From VRUE01 sp963730315 (GTDB lineage: Bacteria > Actinomycetota > Thermoleophilia > Solirubrobacterales > 70-9): a stretch of 64,000 nt of DNA. A program made the translations under genes and the position numbers. Below, one piece after another: positions 29,904-38,428 of this stretch. Below the pieces are notes generated by a model that was given only the letters and a program-made list of their open reading frames with translations, had not been told where the DNA came from and searched no databases. Location of the stretch: the NCBI GenBank assembly GCA_963730315.1, contig CAVSRD010000009.1:12615-76614 (forward strand), read 5' to 3'. Position 1 is the first letter of the stretch. Each line of letters starts with the position of its first letter.

Positions 29904-30743
29904 CTAAGCGAACGCCTGCGTGGCTCGGCGCCGCAGGTCGGCGTTGAGCATCCCGGTGACCTCGCTCGGCCGCTCGCCGGCGCTGGGGACCGCGTCGCCG
30001 ATCAGGCCGCTCGCCCGGAAGCCGAAGAGCGGCGCGTCGAAGCCCGCCTCGCGGATCTTGCGGACCAGCTGCACTGCGGACGGGGTGTCGACGCCGGGGC
30101 CGCAGAGGACGATCGCGGTTGGGTCGAGGGCGCTGAGGGCCCGCGCCATCCGCTCCTCGCCCAGCTCGTCGGAGAGCATCAGCACCCGGAAGCCGGCCCG
30201 TCTCAGGGTGAGGTCGAGCGCCTGCGCGTGGACCGCCTCGGCGTCGGAGCCGCGGCTCGCATCGAGCAGCAGGATGCCGGCGGGGCGGGAGGCCGTCGAG
30301 GCGAGGCGGCGGGCGCCGTGAAGCCAGCCGGTCGCCCAGCGGGCGGCGAACTCCAGCTCCGCCTCGCGGTCAGGATCGGCGGCCAGCTCGTCGATCGCCG
30401 GCAGCAGCAGCTCCTCCACGGTGCGCTCCAGCGGCCGCAGCGCCAGGCTCTCCTCGACCGCGCGTTCGGCGGCCTCCTCGTCGAAGGCTTCGAAGGCGGC
30501 GAGCAGGCCGCCGCCGTTGGCCGGTGCCGCCTGGCGCTGGCGCGCCAGCTCGATCGCCGAGGAGATGTTGCCGGTCTCCGCGAGCGCGTCTCTCAGCGTC
30601 TGCAGCTCGACCAGCTCGTAGTTGCGGTGGTTGCCGGGCGTGCGCTTCGGGACGGGATAGCCGTAGCGGCGCTCCCAGCTGCGCAGCGTGTTCGGGCTGA
30701 CGCCCAAGACTTCCGCGGCGGCGTTGGTTCGGATCCCCGGCAT
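29904..30743 (-). CDS. MerR family regulator with B12-binding-like C-terminal domain
   Basis: 279 residues. The N-terminal part is a MerR winged helix (GVSPNTLRSWERRYGYP) of the subgroup found in CarH/LitR light sensors. A helical bundle (about 80-165) and a Rossmann-like domain (LDASRGSDAEAVHAQALDL, VLMLSDELGEERMARAL) follow, as in cobalamin-binding MerR proteins. The exact W-x9-EH helix motif of CarH is not obvious, so cobalamin binding is uncertain. An ATG 9 bases earlier is possible, but CAGAAT sits 7 bases before 30743 and overlaps the earlier one. Confidence 0.85.
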   Translation of the reverse strand: MPGIRTNAAAEVLGVSPNTLRSWERRYGYPVPKRTPGNHRNYELVELQTLRDALAETGNISSAIELARQRQAAPANGGGLLAAFEAFDEEAAERAVEESLALRPLERTVEELLLPAIDELAADPDREAELEFAARWATGWLHGARRLASTASRPAGILLLDASRGSDAEAVHAQALDLTLRRAGFRVLMLSDELGEERMARALSALDPTAIVLCGPGVDTPSAVQLVRKIREAGFDAPLFGFRASGLIGDAVPSAGERPSEVTGMLNADLRRRATQAFA

Positions 30744-30787
30744 GCGCAGCATTCTGCCACCCGTATTCGGGGTTTACACCGGTTATG

Positions 30788-30808
30788 GACAGATTTCGGA
30801 AATCTGTC
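30788..30808 (-). terminator. hairpin behind the GGDEF-like gene
   Basis: GACAGATTT-CGG-AAATCTGTC, nine pairs with a 3-base loop, overlapping the stop of the gene ending at 30807 and lying 45-65 bases upstream of the MerR start. It may be a terminator or an operator for MerR. Confidence 0.45.
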
Positions 30809-31508
30809 AGCGATCTTGCAAGGCACCGACGCCGACCGGCTGACCCACCGCCCGGGCCCGCCACATCGCCTCGTCTGCCTTGCGCAGCAGCTGCTCGGCG
30901 TCCTCGCCGTGCTCCGGGCAGGCAACCACGCCGGCGGAGATGCCGATCGGCAGACCGCCCGCCTGCTCGAGCTCGTCGAGCCGGTGCAGCAGCCGCTCGG
31001 CCATCTGCACCCCGCCGACCGTGTTCTGGTTCGGCGCGAGGACGCAGACCGCGTCCTCCTCGAGGCGGAAGGTCTCGTCGAGCAGCCGGGTGCTGTCGCG
31101 GAGCGCCGCCCCGACCAGCGTCACGGCGGTCTCGCGGCCGCCGTGGCCGTTCCGCGCCCCCGGCCCCTCGACGTCGAAGACGACCACGGCGAAGGGGTGT
31201 TCGTAGCGCCGCGTTGTCTCGACCAGCTGGTCGAGACGGCGTCGCATCTGGCCCGGCCTGTAGAGGCTGGGGTGCCGCTCGTCCTCGCGCGGCGCCTCGG
31301 CCCCGCCGCGCTCGCAGAGCACGCCGATCGCGGTCGCGGTGACCGAGCCGAACTCCTCGGCGAGCTGCTGAGCGGCGGCGGCGAAGGCGGCATCCCCTTC
31401 CGCGGCCTCCTCGTGCAGTTTGCCGAGCAGGGTCGCCTGCAGGGAGGAGACCTCCCGGGCCATCTCCCCGGCCCGGGAGCCTTCGCCAGGTCCGCCGTTC
31501 GTCGCCAC
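30807..31508 (-). CDS. degenerate GGDEF domain protein
   Basis: 233 residues, GTG start. The first 75 residues are helical; then a GGDEF fold: PSLYRPGQMRRRLDQLV, FAVVVFDVEGPGARN in the metal-binding strand, and GISAGVVACPEHGEDAEQLLRKADEAMWRAR at the end, the usual closing part of diguanylate cyclases. The signature itself reads RLEEDAVCVLAP instead of GGDEF, so cyclase activity is doubtful and a nucleotide-sensing role more likely. It lies 80 bases after recR, behind a hairpin, and is a candidate partner of the HD-GYP protein at 49765. Confidence 0.75.
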   Translation of the reverse strand: MATNGGPGEGSRAGEMAREVSSLQATLLGKLHEEAAEGDAAFAAAAQQLAEEFGSVTATAIGVLCERGGAEAPREDERHPSLYRPGQMRRRLDQLVETTRRYEHPFAVVVFDVEGPGARNGHGGRETAVTLVGAALRDSTRLLDETFRLEEDAVCVLAPNQNTVGGVQMAERLLHRLDELEQAGGLPIGISAGVVACPEHGEDAEQLLRKADEAMWRARAVGQPVGVGALQDR

Positions 31509-31527
31509 GCGGAGACCTTGGCGAAGC

Positions 31528-31558
31528 GAGCGGACGCCAGGACTCCGGGAGTCCGCTC
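31528..31558 (-). terminator. hairpin after recR
   Basis: Outer arms GAGCGGAC and GTCCGCTC (31528-31535 and 31551-31558) with an inner GGACTCC/GGAGTCC alternative. It lies 31 bases beyond the recR stop and may end the dnaX-ebfC-recR message. Confidence 0.45.
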
Positions 31559-31588
31559 TTTACGGAGAGGCACCTGTCCAGTTTGTCG

Positions 31589-32191
31589 TCAGTCGAGTGC
31601 GCGGCGGCCGCTCAGGGCCCTGCCGAGGGTGACCTCGTCGGCGTGCTCGAGGTCGGCGCCGATCGGCAGGCCGCTGGCCAGCCTGGTGACCGCCGCCTTT
31701 CCGCGCAGCAGCTCGGCGATGTGCAGCGCGGTGGCCTCGCCCGTGGTGGTCGGGTTGGTGGCGAGGACGACCTCGCGAACCTCGCCACCCTCGACCCTGC
31801 CGAGCAGCTCGGCGATCTTGATGTCGTCCGCGTCGACTCCGTCGATCGGCGAGAGGGCGCCACCGAGCACGTGGTAGAGGCCGCGGTATTCGTGGGTGCG
31901 CTCGATCGGGATCACGTCGGCGGGCTCCTCGACCACGCAGATCGTCGAGCGGTCCCGGTCGGGATCGGCACAGATCCGGCAGAGGGGGCCCTCGGAGAGG
32001 TTGAAGCACTGCTCGCAGAGGCCGACCTTCTCCTTCACCTCGCGAATCGCGGTGGCGAGCGCGGTCGTCTCCTCCTGCGGCGCGCGAAGGATGTGGAAGG
32101 CGAGGCGCTGCGCGGTGCGCCGGCCGATCCCCGGCAGCCGCGACAGCTCGGTGACGAGGCGGGCGAGCGGCGCTGGGCCCTCGGCGCTCAC
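31589..32191 (-). CDS. recR: recombination mediator protein RecR
   Basis: 200 residues, normal length. An N-terminal helix-hairpin-helix (LSRLPGIGRRTAQRLAFHIL), a four-Cys zinc finger (CEQCFNLSEGPLCRIC, about 59-74), a Toprim domain (ICVVEEPADVIPIE) and the C-terminal ATP-like motif region with ATNPTTTGEATALHI are in order. RecR works with RecO to load RecA on gapped DNA. GTG start at 32191. Third gene of the classical dnaX-ebfC-recR cluster. Confidence 0.96.
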   Translation of the reverse strand: MSAEGPAPLARLVTELSRLPGIGRRTAQRLAFHILRAPQEETTALATAIREVKEKVGLCEQCFNLSEGPLCRICADPDRDRSTICVVEEPADVIPIERTHEYRGLYHVLGGALSPIDGVDADDIKIAELLGRVEGGEVREVVLATNPTTTGEATALHIAELLRGKAAVTRLASGLPIGADLEHADEVTLGRALSGRRALD

Positions 32192-32257
32192 AGCAAGCCA
32201 GCTTCGCCGCTGCTTCGGTCGCGAAGAGTCAGATATGCACGCTGCCTCCGCACCGGC

Positions 32258-32590
32258 TCAGAGTCCCGGCAGGCCGCCGAGGCCGCCGGTGATCCCGCCC
32301 ATCTTCGAGCCGGCCAGGTCCTGGGCGGCGCGCAGTGCCTCGTTGACCGCAGCCTGCACCATCTCGGCGAGCAGCTCGGCCTCCTCGGGATCGATCGCCT
32401 CGGGATCGATTGCGATCTCGCGCAACGTCATGTCGCCGCCCATCTTCACCTTGACCATGCCTCCGCCGGCGCTCGCCTCGACGACTTCGTCCTTCAGCTG
32501 CTCCTGCGCCTGCGCCATCTGCTGCTGCATCTCCTGCGCCTGTTTCATCAGGGCGTTTACGTCGAAGCCCCCGGGTCCTCCCCTCGCCAT
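32258..32590 (-). CDS. ebfC: YbaB/EbfC nucleoid-associated protein
   Basis: 110 residues. NALMKQAQEMQQQMAQAQEQL is the family's first helix, followed by the VVEASAGGGMVKVKMGGD beta region; the ends are Gly-rich. It binds DNA as a dimer and is almost always found between dnaX and recR, as here. The ATG is 3 bases after the dnaX stop, showing operon coupling. Confidence 0.94.
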   Translation of the reverse strand: MARGGPGGFDVNALMKQAQEMQQQMAQAQEQLKDEVVEASAGGGMVKVKMGGDMTLREIAIDPEAIDPEEAELLAEMVQAAVNEALRAAQDLAGSKMGGITGGLGGLPGL

Positions 32591-32593
32591 CTC

Positions 32594-34201
32594 CTAGCCA
32601 ACCTCCTCAGCGTCGAACTCGCTCTTGATCTTCTCCACCAGCGCCTCGTGGTCGACGCCCTCCTCCTTGGCCTCCGGCGCCGCGTCGCCATCGAGCACTA
32701 CGTAGACGGGGCGAAGCGTCTGACCCAGCACGGCCTCCAGCGCCGCCACCAGCTGCTCCCGCTTGTCGGGCGCCTCCGCCTTGCGCTTGTTGAAGGTGTG
32801 CGCAGCGGGGAACCCAACGGTCACCGTCCGCTCCTCCGCATCGACTGCGACCGGCCGCGCACCCTCGAAGGACGCGGCGAGCGCCGGCGTTGCTTCCAGC
32901 AGCTTCTCGAGCACGACGGGCCACACGCTCGTGAGCTGCCCCAGATCGAGGTCACTGCCGCCCTCGGGAGGATCATCGGCCGGAGCGTCCTCTGCCGCGG
33001 GTGGGCCCCCTGCGGCGACGGGATCCGCGGCCGGCGGCGCCTCCGCCCCTCGCTCCAATCGCTCGATGCGACGAAGCAGCCCCCCGGTAGAAGGATCCAG
33101 GTCGGGCCGGGCCGCCTTCAGCAGGGCGATCTCGACCGCCATGCGGGCGTCGTCGCCCTCGCGGACGGCGGTGAGAGCCGCCGAGAGCTCGTCGATCGTG
33201 CGCACGAGCGTGGCCGGGGCGATTGCCCGGGCCTGGGCGGTCAGCCTTCCGGCGTCCGTGGCGGTGACGACGAAGGTGTTGGGGACCTCGCCGATCGTCT
33301 GGGTGACCAGCAGGTGGCGCAGGTGGGCGAGCAGGTCGCGGGCGAACTGGGTCGGGTCCCGCCCCGAGCGGGCCATCCCCTCGACCTGCTCCAGGACCCC
33401 CTTCGGATCCTCGGCGAGAACCGCGTCGACGGCGCCGAACAGGAGCTCCGCGTCGGCCGCGCCAAGCAGCTCCAGCACCGCATCGAGGCTGACCCGCGGC
33501 CCGCCGAAGGAGACCAGCTGGTCGAGCGTGCCGAGCGCGTCGCGGAAGCTGCCCGCGGCGGCGCGCGCGATCGTCGCCACGGCGCCGTCGTCGACCTCGA
33601 TCCCCTCCGACGCCGAGACCCGCTCCAGTACCTCGGAGATCTGCTCCAGCGAGGGGCGCTGGAAGTCGAAGCGCTGGCAGCGATCGGCGATCGTCGCCAT
33701 CACCCTGTGAGCCTCGGTGGTGGCGAGGACGAAGACGGTGTTCGGCGGCGGCTCCTCGAGCGTCTTCAGGAAGGCGTTCCACGCCTCCTTGGTCAGCATG
33801 TGCGCCTCGTCGAGGATGTAGACCTTCCAGCGGCCGCCCGCCGGGGCGTAGGCGACCCGCTCGCGCAGGTCGCGGACGTCGTCGACAGAGCGGTTGGAGG
33901 CGGCGTCCATCTCGATCACGTCGACCGAGCTGCCGGCGGCGATCGTCAGGCACGACTCGCACTCCCCGCAGGGGGTGACGGTCGGCCCACCGCGCTCGCA
34001 GTTGAGCGAGCGGGCGAGGATCTTCGCCATCGAGGTCTTGCCGGTGCCGCGCGAGCCGACGAACAGGTAGGCGTGGTGGACCTTGCCCTGCTCGACCGCG
34101 TTGCGCAAGGTGCGCACCACGTGCTGCTGGCCGACCACCTCGTCGAAGGACCCGGGGCGGTGGCGGCGGTAGAGGGAGGTCGAGTCGCTGGACGTCGGCA
34201 C
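32594..34201 (-). CDS. dnaX: DNA polymerase III subunits gamma/tau
   Basis: 535 residues. LYRRHRPGSFDEVVGQ opens the clamp-loader AAA+ domain; GSRGTGKTS is Walker A (about 49-57); four cysteines near 69-85 form the zinc module; LDEAHML is Walker B and ATIADRCQRF the SRC arginine finger. Domain III ends near 370, followed by an acidic, Ala/Pro-rich linker and a tau-like end. It drives beta-clamp loading. The start is GTG at 34201 with TACACT 7 bases upstream, a leaderless pattern. First gene of dnaX-ebfC-recR. Confidence 0.96.
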   Translation of the reverse strand: MPTSSDSTSLYRRHRPGSFDEVVGQQHVVRTLRNAVEQGKVHHAYLFVGSRGTGKTSMAKILARSLNCERGGPTVTPCGECESCLTIAAGSSVDVIEMDAASNRSVDDVRDLRERVAYAPAGGRWKVYILDEAHMLTKEAWNAFLKTLEEPPPNTVFVLATTEAHRVMATIADRCQRFDFQRPSLEQISEVLERVSASEGIEVDDGAVATIARAAAGSFRDALGTLDQLVSFGGPRVSLDAVLELLGAADAELLFGAVDAVLAEDPKGVLEQVEGMARSGRDPTQFARDLLAHLRHLLVTQTIGEVPNTFVVTATDAGRLTAQARAIAPATLVRTIDELSAALTAVREGDDARMAVEIALLKAARPDLDPSTGGLLRRIERLERGAEAPPAADPVAAGGPPAAEDAPADDPPEGGSDLDLGQLTSVWPVVLEKLLEATPALAASFEGARPVAVDAEERTVTVGFPAAHTFNKRKAEAPDKREQLVAALEAVLGQTLRPVYVVLDGDAAPEAKEEGVDHEALVEKIKSEFDAEEVG

Positions 34202-34208
34202 CGAAGCC

Positions 34209-34214
34209 AGTGTA
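34209..34214 (-). promoter_or_regulatory. -10 box of dnaX
   Basis: TACACT on the minus strand, 7 bases before the GTG at 34201. Confidence 0.5.
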
Positions 34215-34287
34215 TCTGCGGTGGCGGGGCGCCTTTCTCGGGATATGCGCCGGACAAGGCGCCCCGCGACGGGTCGGGCGCACCGAA

Positions 34288-34293
34288 TAGCGT
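34288..34293 (+). promoter_or_regulatory. -10 box of the membrane glycosyltransferase-like gene
   Basis: TAGCGT, 7 bases before the GTG at 34301. Confidence 0.45.
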
Positions 34294-34300
34294 GCGGTCG

Positions 34301-35728
34301 GTGCCAAGCCGGGCTCGCAATTGGTTGACGCCGATCGCCTGGGTCGCCGCCGTTGCGACGATCCTGCTGCTCTTATTCCCGCTCGGCTTCCCCAACTACG
34401 ACACGATCTACGCACTGGTCTGGGGACGGGAACTGGCGCACGGGATGAGCCCCGACTACGGCGCAGCCCTGCCCCCCACGCCGCACCCGCTCGCCGACCT
34501 GCTCGGGCTGGTGACGACGCCGCTCGGCGGCGGGGCGATCGGCGTCACGATGGCGATCGCCTACGCCTCGCTCGGCCTCGTCGCCTACCTCGTCTACCGG
34601 CTCGGCGCGCGCTGGTTCGACCGTCCGATCGGCGCCGTCGCGGCGCTGTTCGTCCTCACCCGCGCCCCCTACCTCTCGAACGGCCTGCGTGCCTACGTCG
34701 ACCTCCCCTACATCGCTCTGTGCCTGGGCGCCCTCGCGATCGAGACGAAGCGCCCTCGCGCCGGCTGGCCGGTCCTAGCCCTGCTTGCGCTCGCCGGCCT
34801 GCTCCGCCCCGAGGCCTGGCTATTCGCCGTCGCCTACTGGCTCTACCTGGCGCTCAGGGGGCGGCGCAGCCGATCGGAGCTGGCATGGCTCGCGGCGCTC
34901 GTCCTGGCCGCGCCGATCCTCTGGGCGCTGTTCGACTGGATCACCGCCGGCAGCCCGACCTACTCGTTCACCGGCACGCGCGAGACGGTCGACACGCTGT
35001 CGCGTCGGACCGGCCCGGTCGACCTCGTCCTCTACGGCCCCCGGGCGCTCGGGGAAGTGATGCAGTGGCCGGGGATGATCGGCGCCGCCGGGGGCGTCGT
35101 CCTCGGCTTCGCCTGCCTGCGCCGCCGCTCGACGCTCGGCATCGCCGCCTCGGCCCTGGCGCTCGGCGCGTTCGCGCTCCTCGCCTGCGTCGGCCTCGCG
35201 ATCATCGCCCGCTACGCGATGCCGGCGACCGCCGTGCTGGCGATCTTCGTCGCCCTCGCCCTGCTCGGCTGGCGGCTGCTCGAGCCCGGCCACCCCTGGC
35301 GCCGCCCCTGGCAGGCCTTCGCCGCCGTCGTCGCCCTGATGTTCGTCCTCTGGCTGCCCAACCAGTGGGACCTCGACTCGACGGTCCACCGCGACCTCTC
35401 CAACCAGGGGACGATCGAGCGCGACCTCACCGACCTCGTCGACGCGGGTGCCTTCGAACCGCTGTGCGGGCCGATCGCCGTCCCCAACCACCGCGCCATC
35501 CCCCGCCTCGCCTTCGGGCTCGACATAAGGCCGACCGAGGTCGTCAGCGCAACCGAGCGGCGGGGCGGCGCGCCCCGCCCCGGCTACTTCCTCGATCCCG
35601 CCAGCCCCTTCGTCATCCACAACTTCATCCTCGACCCCAACGACCCGACCCGCTTCTCGCTCCAGGTCCCGCCGGGCTTCCGCCCGGTCGCCCGCAACCG
35701 CTCCTGGAAGCTCTACCGGGATTGCTGA
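34301..35728 (+). CDS. GT-C type membrane glycosyltransferase-like protein
   Basis: 475 residues with about ten membrane segments in the first 370, then a soluble C-terminal part with two Pro-rich stretches. The first loop carries FPNYDTIYALVWGRELAHG, with acidic residues after helix 1 where GT-C enzymes have their catalytic Asp; LLRPEAWLFAVAYWLY is common in DUF2029/GT87-like proteins. A role in polyprenyl-linked sugar transfer is plausible but not proven. The GTG at 34301 is preferred over one at 34292 because of its -10 spacing. An ABC exporter follows after 26 bases. Confidence 0.7.
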   Translation: MPSRARNWLTPIAWVAAVATILLLLFPLGFPNYDTIYALVWGRELAHGMSPDYGAALPPTPHPLADLLGLVTTPLGGGAIGVTMAIAYASLGLVAYLVYRLGARWFDRPIGAVAALFVLTRAPYLSNGLRAYVDLPYIALCLGALAIETKRPRAGWPVLALLALAGLLRPEAWLFAVAYWLYLALRGRRSRSELAWLAALVLAAPILWALFDWITAGSPTYSFTGTRETVDTLSRRTGPVDLVLYGPRALGEVMQWPGMIGAAGGVVLGFACLRRRSTLGIAASALALGAFALLACVGLAIIARYAMPATAVLAIFVALALLGWRLLEPGHPWRRPWQAFAAVVALMFVLWLPNQWDLDSTVHRDLSNQGTIERDLTDLVDAGAFEPLCGPIAVPNHRAIPRLAFGLDIRPTEVVSATERRGGAPRPGYFLDPASPFVIHNFILDPNDPTRFSLQVPPGFRPVARNRSWKLYRDC

Positions 35729-35754
35729 CGCCACCGCCGTGCAAGCATCAGGAA

Positions 35755-36645
35755 ATGGCGGCGATCGAGCTCCGTGGCGTGGTGAAGCGGTTCGGCCGGA
35801 TCGTCGCGGTCGACGGGCTCGACCTCGAGGTGTCGGAGGGCATCTGCCTCGGGCTGCTCGGGCCGAACGGCGCCGGCAAGTCGACGACGATGCGGCTGCT
35901 GACCGGCCAGGCGCTGCCCGACGCCGGCGAGTTGCGGGCGCTCGGGCACGAGCTGCCCGGCGACTCGAAGGCCGCCCGGGCCGAGATGGGCGTGGTGCCG
36001 CAGCTCGACAACCTCGACGTCGACGTGACCGTCGAAGACAACCTGGCCGTGTTCGCGCGGCTCTACCGGGTGCCGAACGTGGGCGTCGCGGTCGACCGTG
36101 CGCTCGACCTGGCGCACCTGCAGGCGCGGCGGCGCGATGCGGTCGACGAGCTCTCCGGAGGGATGCGGCGCCGCCTGCTGTTCGTCCGCGGCCTGATTCA
36201 CGAGCCGCGCCTCGTCCTGCTCGACGAGCCGACTGTCGGCCTCGACCCGCAGATCCGCACCCAGATCTGGGCCCTGATCGACGAACTGCGCTCGCGCGGC
36301 ACGACGATCCTGATGTCCACCCACTACATCGAGGAGGCCGAGCGGCTGGCCGACGAAGTGGCGGTGATGGCGGACGGCAAGGTGATCAGCCGCGGCCGTC
36401 CGGCCGAGCTGATCGCCGCGCACGCCGGCCGCGAGACCGCCGAGGTCTACGCGCCGCCCCAGCGTCTCGCCGAGGTGCGGCTGCGCGCCGAGTCGGTCGG
36501 GCTGCGGGTGCGCCCCGCCGGCCCGGCGGTGGCGATCGTCGGCTCGGACCGCGCTGAGGACGGCGCGATTCCCTCCGACGCGGTGCGGCGCGCCGCCTCG
36601 CTCGAGGACGTCTTCGTGCTGCTCACCGGCGAGGAGGCGGAGTGA
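35755..36645 (+). CDS. ABC exporter ATP-binding protein (DrrA/NodI-like)
   Basis: 296 residues. GPNGAGKST is Walker A, LSGGMRRRLLFVRGLI the signature motif, LLDEPTVGLDP Walker B and STHYIEEAERLAD the switch region; a C-terminal domain of about 70 residues is typical of the drug-resistance DrrA/NodI group. It powers the permease encoded next, whose GTG overlaps its stop. Cargo could be a drug, lipid or saccharide; the membrane glycosyltransferase directly upstream makes a glycolipid or glycan worth testing. Confidence 0.92.
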   Translation: MAAIELRGVVKRFGRIVAVDGLDLEVSEGICLGLLGPNGAGKSTTMRLLTGQALPDAGELRALGHELPGDSKAARAEMGVVPQLDNLDVDVTVEDNLAVFARLYRVPNVGVAVDRALDLAHLQARRRDAVDELSGGMRRRLLFVRGLIHEPRLVLLDEPTVGLDPQIRTQIWALIDELRSRGTTILMSTHYIEEAERLADEVAVMADGKVISRGRPAELIAAHAGRETAEVYAPPQRLAEVRLRAESVGLRVRPAGPAVAIVGSDRAEDGAIPSDAVRRAASLEDVFVLLTGEEAE

Positions 36646-37430
36646 CCGAGACCAGGACCCGCCTGCGGCGGCTGGAACCAGCCGCGCTGGGCGGCGTGAT
36701 GAGCCGCGAGGTCGCCAACTTCCGAACCTACTGGCGGGGCACGACCTTCTCCAGCCTGCTCGAACCGATCGTCTACCTGCTCGCCTTCGGGCTTGGCCTC
36801 AGCGCGACTCTGGTCGACGAAGTCAACGGGGTCCCCTACGTCCAGTTCGTCGGCACCGGCATGGTGGCGACGGCGGTGATCTTCTCCAGCGCCCTGCCGG
36901 CGATGTTCGGCACCTTCGTCAAGCACCGCTTCCAGAACACCTACGACGCGATACTCGCCGCGCCGGTCGACGTCGAGGAGCTGGTCAGCGCCGAGATGCT
37001 GTGGATCGGGCTGCGGGCCAGCATCTACGGCTGCTTCCCGCTGCTGGTCACGATCGCCTTCGGCCTCGACCCGGCTCCCGGGATGCTGCTCGTGCCGCTC
37101 TTCTGCTTGTTCACCGCCCTGGGCTTCGCCGGCTTCGGCATCGCGATGGCGGCGATCGTCGCCAAGATCGACCAGTTCAACTACGTGACCGCGCTGTTCG
37201 TCACGCCGCTGTTCCTCGTCTCGGGCGCCTTCTTCCCGATCTCCGGCCTGCCCGAGGGCGTCCAGATCGTCGCGCAGCTCAACCCGCTCCACCAGCTGGT
37301 CGAGCTTGTGCGCGGCGCCGCCTTCGGCTTCGACTGGGTCGACCTGGTCCGCTTCTCCTCGCTCGTCGCCTTCGCCCTGGTGCTGTGGCGCGTCGCGGTC
37401 AACCGGATGGAGGCGAGGTTGATCGACTAG
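36642..37430 (+). CDS. ABC-2 type permease (DrrB/NodJ-like)
   Basis: 262 residues, six membrane helices. The segment FVKHRFQNTYDAILAAPVDVEELVSAEM is the conserved coupling region of ABC-2 exporters, and LVSGAFFPISGLPEGVQ is the NodJ/DrrB motif before helix 6. It forms the membrane channel for the ATPase at 35755. The GTG start overlaps the ATPase stop (GTGA). Confidence 0.92.
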   Translation: MTETRTRLRRLEPAALGGVMSREVANFRTYWRGTTFSSLLEPIVYLLAFGLGLSATLVDEVNGVPYVQFVGTGMVATAVIFSSALPAMFGTFVKHRFQNTYDAILAAPVDVEELVSAEMLWIGLRASIYGCFPLLVTIAFGLDPAPGMLLVPLFCLFTALGFAGFGIAMAAIVAKIDQFNYVTALFVTPLFLVSGAFFPISGLPEGVQIVAQLNPLHQLVELVRGAAFGFDWVDLVRFSSLVAFALVLWRVAVNRMEARLID

Positions 37431-37441
37431 GCGCGGCCGGG

Positions 37442-37447
37442 TAGGCT
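37442..37447 (+). promoter_or_regulatory. -10 box of the gene at 37457
   Basis: TAGGCT, 9 bases before the ATG. Confidence 0.5.
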
Positions 37448-37456
37448 GCCGCGGCC

Positions 37457-38428
37457 ATGTCAGGTGGCTTCAAGCGCTCGGCGCTTTTCGGCCTCATCGG
37501 CGTCTTCGTCGTAGCCGCGATCGTCATCGTGATCGCCACGCAGACCGGGGGCGGCGAAGCGAATCCGAGGACGACCTACGCGCTGATCTTCGGCGTGATC
37601 GCGATCTTCCTCGTCGTCCTCTTCGCCCTGCAGCGCGCCGACCTGAACCGGGTCTCGGGGGCCGACGCGCGCGGCAGCGCCCGCGGCGCGGCGGAAGGCG
37701 GGCGGCAGATCGAGAACCCGACGATGATGGCGGAGCCGGCGCTCTGGGCGGCGATGGCGGTGGGTCCGATCGACTCCGACGCGATCAAGGCGCGGGGGCA
37801 GATGTGGGAGGCGGGGCGGCGCAGCCAGAACCTGGCGATGCTGGTCGTGCTCCTGATCCTCCTGACCGTCCCCTCGATCTACCTGCTCGAAAGCTTCGTG
37901 CCGCTGCTGATCGGCGGACCGCTGATCGTGATCGCCGCGCTCTGGGGAAGCATCCGCGCGCTGATGCCGGGCGGCGAGCTGGACCGCGGCTACGACAACG
38001 TCGGCAAGGCGATGGCACCGCTTGGACTGGAGGTGACCGAGCAGCCGAGCGTCGACATCGAAATGATCGAACCGGTCTCCGGGCGGCACGGGCCCCGTGT
38101 GCGCGGCGCCCTGGTCCTGAGCGGCGAGCGCAACGGCCGCCCGATCACGGTCCGCCTCGGCGGCAGCGAGAAGGCCGGGACGAGCGAGGTGACGATCGCG
38201 TCGCTCGCCCCCGAGTTCGAGGCGAAGTCGCGCGACGGCCGGGTGCGTCCCGGCGACGGCGCGCCCGGGGCGATCGCAGCGGCGCTGGCCGAGGTCCCCA
38301 ACTCGACCCGCTGGAAACGGGTCGCGGTTAAGGGCGGGCCCGCCGGCATCGTGGTCGCCCGCAAGGGCGGCGAGCAGTCCGACTGGCTCTGCGACCTCTG
38401 GCTCGCCGAGCGCCTCGCGGCGTGCTGA
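37457..38428 (+). CDS. hypothetical membrane protein, partner of the channel-like gene
   Basis: 323 residues. Two membrane helices near the start (about 8-27 and 42-60), a cytoplasmic stretch, two more helices (about 126-165), then a soluble C-terminal domain of 150 residues rich in beta-strands. Not recognised as a family. It overlaps the following CASTOR/POLLUX-like gene by 7 bases, so the two products probably work together, for example as a membrane partner of a channel. A leaderless-type box lies upstream. Confidence 0.7.
   Translation: MSGGFKRSALFGLIGVFVVAAIVIVIATQTGGGEANPRTTYALIFGVIAIFLVVLFALQRADLNRVSGADARGSARGAAEGGRQIENPTMMAEPALWAAMAVGPIDSDAIKARGQMWEAGRRSQNLAMLVVLLILLTVPSIYLLESFVPLLIGGPLIVIAALWGSIRALMPGGELDRGYDNVGKAMAPLGLEVTEQPSVDIEMIEPVSGRHGPRVRGALVLSGERNGRPITVRLGGSEKAGTSEVTIASLAPEFEAKSRDGRVRPGDGAPGAIAAALAEVPNSTRWKRVAVKGGPAGIVVARKGGEQSDWLCDLWLAERLAAC

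Noticed and set aside
31583..34300. Upstream extension of the frame ending at 35728
   Set aside because: It is antisense to recR, ebfC and dnaX; only the part from the GTG at 34301 is a membrane protein.
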